Shown piece by piece: positions 58,079 to 64,000 of a stretch of 64,000 bases of DNA. The translations under genes were made by a program, and so were the position numbers. The notes below the pieces were generated by a model, which made no database searches, was not told where the DNA came from, and saw only the letters and a list, made by a program, of their open reading frames with translations. How positions within the stretch are numbered: position 1 is the first letter of the stretch; the number at the start of each line of letters is the position of its first letter. Location of the stretch: the NCBI GenBank assembly GCA_037976565.1, contig CP137671.1, positions 19,411,910 through 19,475,909 of the forward strand, in the 5' to 3' direction. This DNA is from Mesocentrotus franciscanus (lineage: Eukaryota; Echinodermata; Echinoidea; Camarodonta; Strongylocentrotidae).

Positions 58079-58459
58079 TTAAAGAAGAAAATCAAAAGGT
58101 TCCTGGTCATTCTGGCATACCATGAACATTTTGAAGTAGACTTCCTACAAATCAAAGAAAATATGACAGGCCTCTTTCAAATTAGCACAAAACTCTTGAA
58201 ACATGTGCACCCCTGCTGGAAATTAGGCAGTGTGACACCAGTTCAGCTGCTCAGTCTTTTTCGGGAGTCGACCAGGACTGAACAGAAAAGTGTCAGTCTT
58301 GTGGATTGTTGTTCTCATGGGCTGCCGGTTTCACGGGCTGTCAGTCTCACGGGCTGTCTGTCTCATGGGCTGTCCATTCCCTGGGCTGCCTGTCAGCAAC
58401 TAGTATGTCCAGACTTTGGCCATAGATCGGAAACGAAAATGGACATGGAGCCCTTTTTG

Positions 58460-58532
58460 CGACTGAGTTGAGCCAACAAAATATAAAGTGCTACTCTCAA
58501 CGCCCTTCTGGCTCTGAGTAGTGTGAGAAGTC
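58460..58532. repeat. Dispersed hairpin repeat, weak copy
   Basis: The right arm caacgcccttctggctctga is well preserved. The left arm 'ctgagttgagccaac' pairs only in part. Confidence 0.4.
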
Positions 58533-58856
58533 CATGAGCTAATTGTGACAGGAAGGACATCGCTGGGTCATTTGAGGAGAAGGTCATGCCTCCTTGGCAC
58601 TAATGATTAATTCAGCAGCGACATCCCTGAAAGTGGATTTGCCTGCTTTTGACCTGTGCAAATGGCCAAGGTGACGGTCCACCTATATTCAAGAGGGTAA
58701 CCAAATCTATGGTTTATTGTTTTCTCTATGCCTGCAAATGCTGTTGTACTACACCTTGCCCTACTGAGGGGTATATATGCTCTTGATATGAGTGAGTTAT
58801 CCAACAAAGGCTACAGCAAAACTTGCTCCAGCACCATTTGCTTTGGAAGATATCAT

Positions 58857-58935
58857 CTGTTTAGAGCTGGGAGGGAGTTGACTCATATACTTTAAAACAG
58901 AATTAATGCCCTTCTGGCTTCAAACAGATGATATC
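58857..58935. repeat. Dispersed hairpin repeat
   Basis: Left arm catctgtttagagctgggag and right arm atgcccttctggcttcaaac then agatg. Both arms are about 30 bases around an ~18-base loop. CATCTGTTT and AAACAGATG pair perfectly at the base. Confidence 0.65.
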
Positions 58936-59075
58936 ATTTTAGGGTCATTGCTTACCGGGTTTTAGGGTAGGTTTGGAGTATGGGTTACAGTTTTGTTCTG
59001 GTTCAAGGTTTTTAGGTTAGATGTTCATTTAGTATTGGACATTGACCCACAGCAATCGTAGCAGGAGCATGCGTC

Positions 59076-59340
59076 CTACAACCTATGTCAGAGGACACAA
59101 CCTATGATGGAGGACAAAACCTATGTTATCTTACAACCTATGTATCCTACTACCTATGTGTCCTACAACCTATATGTCTTACAACTATGTATCTTACAAC
59201 CTTTGTGTCCTACAACATATGTGTATTACAACTATGTTGTCTTACAACCTATGTGTCCTTCAACCTCTGTGTCCTACAACCTATGTGTCTTACAACTATG
59301 TCCTACAACCTATGTAGTTAGGCATAACCTATGTTGTAGG
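59076..59340 (+). repeat. 16-bp minisatellite (TCCTACAACCTATGTG)
   Basis: About 15 units, most 16 bp and a few 13 bp ('tcttacaactatg'). A 16-bp period shifts frame at every unit, so all three plus-strand frames read a related Tyr/Asn/Leu/Cys/Val text. This explains the overlapping open frames there. Confidence 0.9.
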
Positions 59341-59344
59341 AGAC

Positions 59345-60520
59345 ATGAGTTAACAGAATCAAGCCAAATTTACTTTCAGAATCAGACCAAACAAATAAAG
59401 TTTCTTTTTAAAAAAAAGCATGAAATCCCGACATATATTTCTTCCTTGACACAGATACAAGCACAATTGTGTCAAAGGTCAAACGGGGGGCACTACTCCT
59501 AACCATCAAGAGGTACTTCAATAAAATAACCTTTTCCTAGCCAAGATGAAGAAATGGAGCAGGGATGGTCGGTACAGCTCTTGAGTATCCTCTACAGCGG
59601 CACAGCATGCAGAGAATAGAGCACTCTGGCCCCTGAGGGGTGCTTGAAGGATACTTGCATGTACCCCTAGGGGTGCACCCTTGAGCCGCTCCCTCTGGGT
59701 GAGTGACAGGGCAGTATTCCCACCCGTCTGACATTTTGAGACAAACATGTTTCGGTCGACACCTGAACGTAGTTCATGGACGTTCTTGATGTTTTGAGAT
59801 TGATATGCTTGACATATGGACAAAGTCATGCAGTTACATGAGAAATTAAACCAACTACAAAATGGCCTTTTTTGTAAACTGATGGGGCGATTGTATGGAT
59901 ATGGACAAGTTCTAAAATATCCTTTTAATGGATTCTATATAGGAGAATAAAACTTCATTAGAGAGAGAGAGAGGACTTCTCCCCCTGCCTGTATTCTTGG
60001 GTGGCATGAAATATCTTACCATTATACAACAGGAATCAAATGAAGAGACATGTTAATTATTACAATAAATGTAGCATTATGGGTTGGTATGAACTCATGG
60101 TACTACTTTACCATCTAACTTAGATTAAGAAACAAAGATAATTTTCTGCTCAAAATGGGAAGACAAAATGTTCACTTTCCACGCCAAGTTAGTCAGATAT
60201 GTTTATATCTATAGTTATCAATCGATACCTAGGACCAGCAATGTGAGTTAAATAAATATTTATAAAATAAAGCAAATTTTTAGATAATTACAACAAATTT
60301 CATGTTACATTTTCTATGTGTTCATGATAAGAGAAGGCAACACAAAAATGGAATATTATTTTTCTTTAAACCTTTTTCACATGATAAAGAGAAATATTTG
60401 CCTGAACACTTTCCAACATCTGTTATACCACTCGAAAGGGCTTTACAAACATTTTGAATTGTACCTATAAGCAAAGCACACAGGAGGAAAAATAGGTGCA
60501 TATAAACTCCATTTAGGAAA
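59345..60520. other. No gene seen
   Basis: AT-rich apart from a GC-richer patch at 59560-59760, where a 103-codon minus-strand frame has no recognisable domain. Confidence 0.4.
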
Positions 60521-60524
60521 AAAA

Positions 60525-60767
60525 ATGTACGCAGAATCGATAAGAGATTACAGAAGATTGTGGACCAAACTGGAATTCCATATTTCATGCCCTGAAATGG
60601 AGCAGACAGATTCCAGGAGCTTAAAACTCATCCCCGAATCTGTGTCAGCACATGTCATTGACCTCAATAGAGAGAGGCACTTCTGGCGTATGCTAGTGTT
60701 AGTCTGGCATTCTAGCCTCATGCATGATGCTTCCAAACTGTATGTTTGCTATACGGAAGAGGAGTGA
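60525..60767 (+). CDS. Open frame of 80 codons, unknown, upstream of LINE-like tail
   Basis: The frame begins Met-Tyr-Ala-Glu-Ser-Ile-Arg-Asp-Tyr-Arg and has mixed, protein-like composition with three Trp. It ends Tyr-Thr-Glu-Glu-Glu before the stop. An acceptor-like TTACAG at about 60545 could start a shorter terminal exon. It is followed by a LINE-like 3' tail, so it could be the remnant of an element's last coding segment, a terminal exon, or chance. No motif recognised. Confidence 0.18.
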   Translation: MYAESIRDYRRLWTKLEFHISCPEMEQTDSRSLKLIPESVSAHVIDLNRERHFWRMLVLVWHSSLMHDASKLYVCYTEEE

Positions 60768-60784
60768 GGGGGGTTACAGGGGGT

Positions 60785-61105
60785 TACAGGAGCAGGTACA
60801 TGTTTATAAGTTTATATTATTATTGATCTATTTGATAGAATAAGCATTAATTCATATTGTATCAGCTGGACAAATATTGCTTTGTCATGCTGATGTTTTG
60901 TTGTACTGTATATTATCGGGTTATATGATAACTATAAACAAAACAAACAAATAACCCTGATATATATATATATAAAATCATGTATACGTCTATTAACATT
61001 GTTTGTTATTTCATGTATTTTTAATCCTTTTTTGTGTACAGGGCCTCTCAGAAAAACAGTATTAATACTGAGAGTTACCCTGTAACGAATACAAAAAATA
61101 AATGT
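60785..61105 (+). mobile_element. LINE-like 3' end with stem-loop
   Basis: The end contains ACAGGG, then CTCTCAG-loop-CTGAGAG, then CCCTGT, a nested stem-loop at 61039-61085, followed by 'aatacaaaaaataaatg'. This arrangement resembles 3' ends of CR1-like non-LTR elements in marine invertebrates as I remember them. A (TA)n run lies at 60960-60975. No reverse transcriptase is present. Confidence 0.45.
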
Positions 61106-61377
61106 AGATAGCGATTTAGCTCTGGAAGTTTTGTCAATGTCAAGGCTCTAGTCTAAGAACACATGAAATTTCCAAATGTTTTGTGAATGCAGGATTATTT
61201 TTGTTTGACATTTAGTGGGAGCAGCCAGAATAATGTTGATGGGCCTCTTGCAAAAATAATGCACTTAAACACAACTCCAAAATTAAATAGAATTCATAAA
61301 TAGGCAATAATTGCATTTGGTTGAAATCAAATTATGTTCAGTTCTGTTTTAATTTGTTGTTAATGCAACTCTTTTAA

Positions 61378-61564
61378 AGCCCCACTGCACTACTTGTAGC
61401 TACTTGTTCCTCTATATAGAAAACAATGCCTAAGCGGTGCCCGTTGGTCCCCAACGATCCTCTTTTTCTTATGTTAATTGAGAGCTGAGTTGATGAGATA
61501 ACCACATGTCAGCGACCACGCTGGGTGGTCTAATCCCTCCTGGCCAAACTAGTGCAGACAGGCT
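61378..61564 (+). mobile_element. TTAA-flanked MITE, family F1, copy 4
   Basis: A 187-bp element between TTAA at 61374-61377 and 61565-61568, starting AGCCCCACTGCACTACTTGT and ending TAGTGCAGACAGGCT. Very similar to the 6.6-kb and 57.9-kb copies. Confidence 0.85.
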
Positions 61565-61726
61565 TTAAGCAAGCGGCCTTGATGGGTTACAACCAGTGAC
61601 CAGTTCAGCAAACTAGTAACCCTCATAGACCCTTGTGGTATGAATAAGTTCCCTATTTCTTTTTGACAGCAGTGTTTTCATGTGTTTGTCAAACAGGATG
61701 TCAATAGTTCATAGCATATGACCATT

Positions 61727-62145
61727 GCAGTGTGAATGGGGTCTCATCAGACCACAGTACATAGTAACATACCAGCCTTCATTAGTGTGAAAGAGGCCTT
61801 GAAGCCCACTAGGTCAACCAAGGGATAGACCTTGATTGATTGATTGGTAATAGTCCTGGTCCATTGACTGCAGTCATGACAATTACCTGAGGTGCTATTA
61901 CACTGACTGATGAACACTTTTAATTAACAACTCAAGACTCTGCAATGTGAATGAGGTCTCTGACCCCAATTGAGGGAAGCATACAACGACATACCAGATC
62001 CCATCAGTGTGAATAAAGCCTTAAAGCCCTCTGGGTCAATCCCAGGATACAGCTTGTCCTTGTAATTGATATTAGTCCTGGTCTGTTGACTGCAGTCATA
62101 ACAATGACCTGAGGTGGTGTAACAGTGACCAACCAGGAGACAGAT
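61727..62145. repeat. Two-copy tandem duplication, 215-bp period
   Basis: Units start 'gcagtgtgaatg' (61727) and 'gcaatgtgaatg' (61942). Both contain 'acataccagatcccatcag'-like text, 'gtcctggtc' and 'ttgactgcagtcat'. They differ by substitutions and small indels. Confidence 0.8.
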
Positions 62146-62149
62146 GACA

Positions 62150-62660
62150 AACTTGACTTACCAACAAGCCATGCCCCATTTTATTTTTTCTAGTGCATAA
62201 TTCTCTGATCACTTGGTTAGGTTCCATCATGGTTCTAAAAAACATGCTCTTGTGACATCACTCTGTGGGCAATTTCCTCCACTAACCTGCTTCTAACATC
62301 AATCCTGGACCGAAGTCTTCCAAAGACAAAACACACCACTAACTCTAACCCTAAACCCTGAGGGCTAGCCTAAAAACCTTTTGCAATCCTGGACCAAATA
62401 CTAAACATGGACATCATACCCAAACCCTGACCCCTTTGTCTTTCACAAAGCAAAGCCTTGTCCGATTGCTGGATCCCTGGTAACCCCAAAGAGAAGCTTG
62501 TTGATCCCTATTGGAGTCGTATTCAGCAGAAAACATTGACAAAGTGCATTTCCTATGGACACTATAGTCTCTTTTTCCATGGATGTCACAAGTGTTCATC
62601 TCCTATGTCATCACTGTCTCTCTAGTCCCCGGATCAAAATAGACTCACTGAAATATATTC
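62150..62660. other. No gene seen
   Basis: Mixed sequence with CCCTAA/CCTAAA words at 62340-62375. No supportable gene. Confidence 0.45.
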
Positions 62661-62665
62661 ATTGA

Positions 62666-63057
62666 AGATAAAGTTGAGTTCTGGTCATGCGATTGCATTG
62701 TGAAAGAAACGGTGTGGAATCGATCAGAAAGGGTTGATCATCTAGCATTATCTATTGGTGTGTACTGCAAGGTTCTGGAATCATCAAAATTATAAGAAAT
62801 TTGGCCCAGTCTTGGTAAAGTTACAAGCACTGTTCACAGAAATATGTATAAGGGACTACCGGTACACGAACATGTGGCCTAAAAATCTGTCCCAATTTTT
62901 ATGCTGTTACATGCTATACGGTATTTAGAATATTAAGTATTTGAAGAGCCATGCTTTTCAGGGAACATTTTTTATCCGATGTTCTTCCACACTTGCATAA
63001 TAACAATGATAACGCTAACAAATTATTTTCACCTCTTCCCAGAACTCAACCTTCTCT
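62666..63057 (+). mobile_element. TTAA-flanked MITE, family F2, copy 4
   Basis: The left end AGATAAAGTTGAGTTCTGG follows TTGA (decayed TTAA). The right end, reverse complemented, is AGAGAAGGTTGAGTTCTGG and TTAA at 63058-63061 follows it. It closely matches the 5545-5928 copy along its whole 392 bp. Confidence 0.8.
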
Positions 63058-63589
63058 TTAAGGATGGAGGGCAGACTAGTAGTATTTATCCAAATGGGAA
63101 GCTGTGGTCAGTTGTGTGAAATGACCAGTGATGACCAGTGATGACCGGTGCCATTGGTGTTGATTGCATTGCCCATGGTCTCAATATTGATTCTCTTTGC
63201 TGTGATTGAAATAGTTGACCGTTCAATATAGTTCTCACATCATGTGTGTATATGTCTATGATGCAACAACCTTCCAATTCTTCAAGTACAATATTTGGTT
63301 CTACTCTTTTTTCTCTTCTTTATCATCACAATCATTCACTTTTCTACTCGTACTTCTCTTCTCTTCTCATGTAGTTTGCATTATCAGTCTCCCTTTTTCC
63401 TTTCCAAATCATTTCTCAAATGAACAAATCATCCTGCAGAGAGCCAGAACGGCACGGTTCCTAATGATCTGATACCAACTTCATATGTACAGTCATTTTC
63501 ACAAGTCACAGGTTACAATAATCCAGACACTAAACATATTAGTTTTTACTTTTTCATATCTCTATGATTTTTTAGTTAACTTCACTATC

Positions 63590-63702
63590 TACAAAAGCTT
63601 TTCAGCTATATCTCTATATTTGGCTCCCTTCATGCAATTCGGCCATCTGGGTGTGAATGATTTCTTATCAATAAACCCTGTTAAATAAATAAATAAATAA
63701 AA
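63590..63702 (+). mobile_element. Possible LINE 3' end with (AAAT)n tail
   Basis: 'Caataaaccctgttaaataa' followed by (AAAT)n resembles the polyadenylation-like ends of non-LTR elements. The preceding frame is not recognisable as a reverse transcriptase. Confidence 0.35.
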
Positions 63703-64000
63703 ATGACTGCACATGTACCACTGGAAACTTGTAAATGTGAACAAAGCACATGTAACAATACACTGCATTGCCTTTGATTTGAACATAGACTCTTGGAATA
63801 TGTTAGTGTGAACTAATCTTGACAAGCCAGGAGCTTAACTTTTGATCCCGGGAGCATTCCACAGTCCTCTGTTTACATGTAAGGTAACTCAAGTTCTTGT
63901 TTTTCGCCAGTTCAAACTGAATTTGACTTGCTTTTAACTGGGGTCCATGCTTCTGACATTCCACAGATAATTTTAAGTTGAGGAAAGACATGTTTCTGTG

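Overview
The window looks like non-coding nuclear DNA from a marine deuterostome, most likely a sea urchin. The composition is about 38-40% GC, with very many (CT)n/(GA)n tracts, diverged minisatellites, tRNA-derived SINEs and a dense population of short inverted-repeat DNA elements (MITEs). The echinoid call rests on recognising SINE text at 12.5 kb (a tRNA-like head followed by the 'cattaccaagtccctc / gagaggac' body) and on remembered similarity of several MITE ends. It was not checked by search. There are no bacterial-type genes, operons, CRISPR arrays or convincing multi-exon gene structures. Nearly every long open frame is a simple-repeat artefact (poly Ser-Leu or Arg-Glu from CT/GA) or lies inside a MITE.

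Layout. 0-5 kb: truncated SINE, LINE-like 3' tail, local duplications, GA tracts, one MITE. 5.5-10.3 kb: transposon-rich, ending in a multi-level nest at 7.96-10.26 kb (a TA-flanked element beside a large MITE that holds another MITE, which holds a hAT-like element with an exact 8-bp target duplication, which holds a further hAT-like element). 11-16 kb: CT tracts, a SINE, a TA-flanked MITE, a TTA-flanked MITE and two TTAA-flanked MITEs. 17.5-27 kb: TTAA MITEs, clusters of an unusual dispersed hairpin repeat, a ~65-bp minisatellite. 27-35 kb: CT arrays, a MITE palindrome at 34.8 kb, a triple nuclear-receptor half-site at 32.2 kb. 35.4-38.7 kb: the best gene-like spot, a CpG-containing, repeat-free stretch at 35.9-36.3 kb with a minus-strand ATG in good context opening a signal-peptide-like sequence, then a 35-bp minisatellite of nuclear-receptor half-sites and a MITE. 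38.9-46 kb: a complete tRNA-Ser/Leu-like SINE, GA/CT arrays, long diverged tandem arrays. 46.6 kb: a minus-strand frame with splice-like borders. 47-64 kb: further MITEs (47.2, 51.9, 54.8, 55.6, 57.9, 61.4, 62.7 kb), minisatellites, degenerate telomere-like text and LINE-like tails.

Two signals stand out. First, at least thirteen insertions from six unrelated-looking families are flanked by TTAA, the target of piggyBac and Kolobok transposases. Second, a ~75-85 bp hairpin repeat (arm core CCCTTCTGGCTCTCA) occurs at least 13 times, singly and in two clusters. If a gene is present it is probably a minus-strand gene whose exons are small and widely spaced, with most of the window as intron or intergenic DNA. 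The exon calls are tentative.
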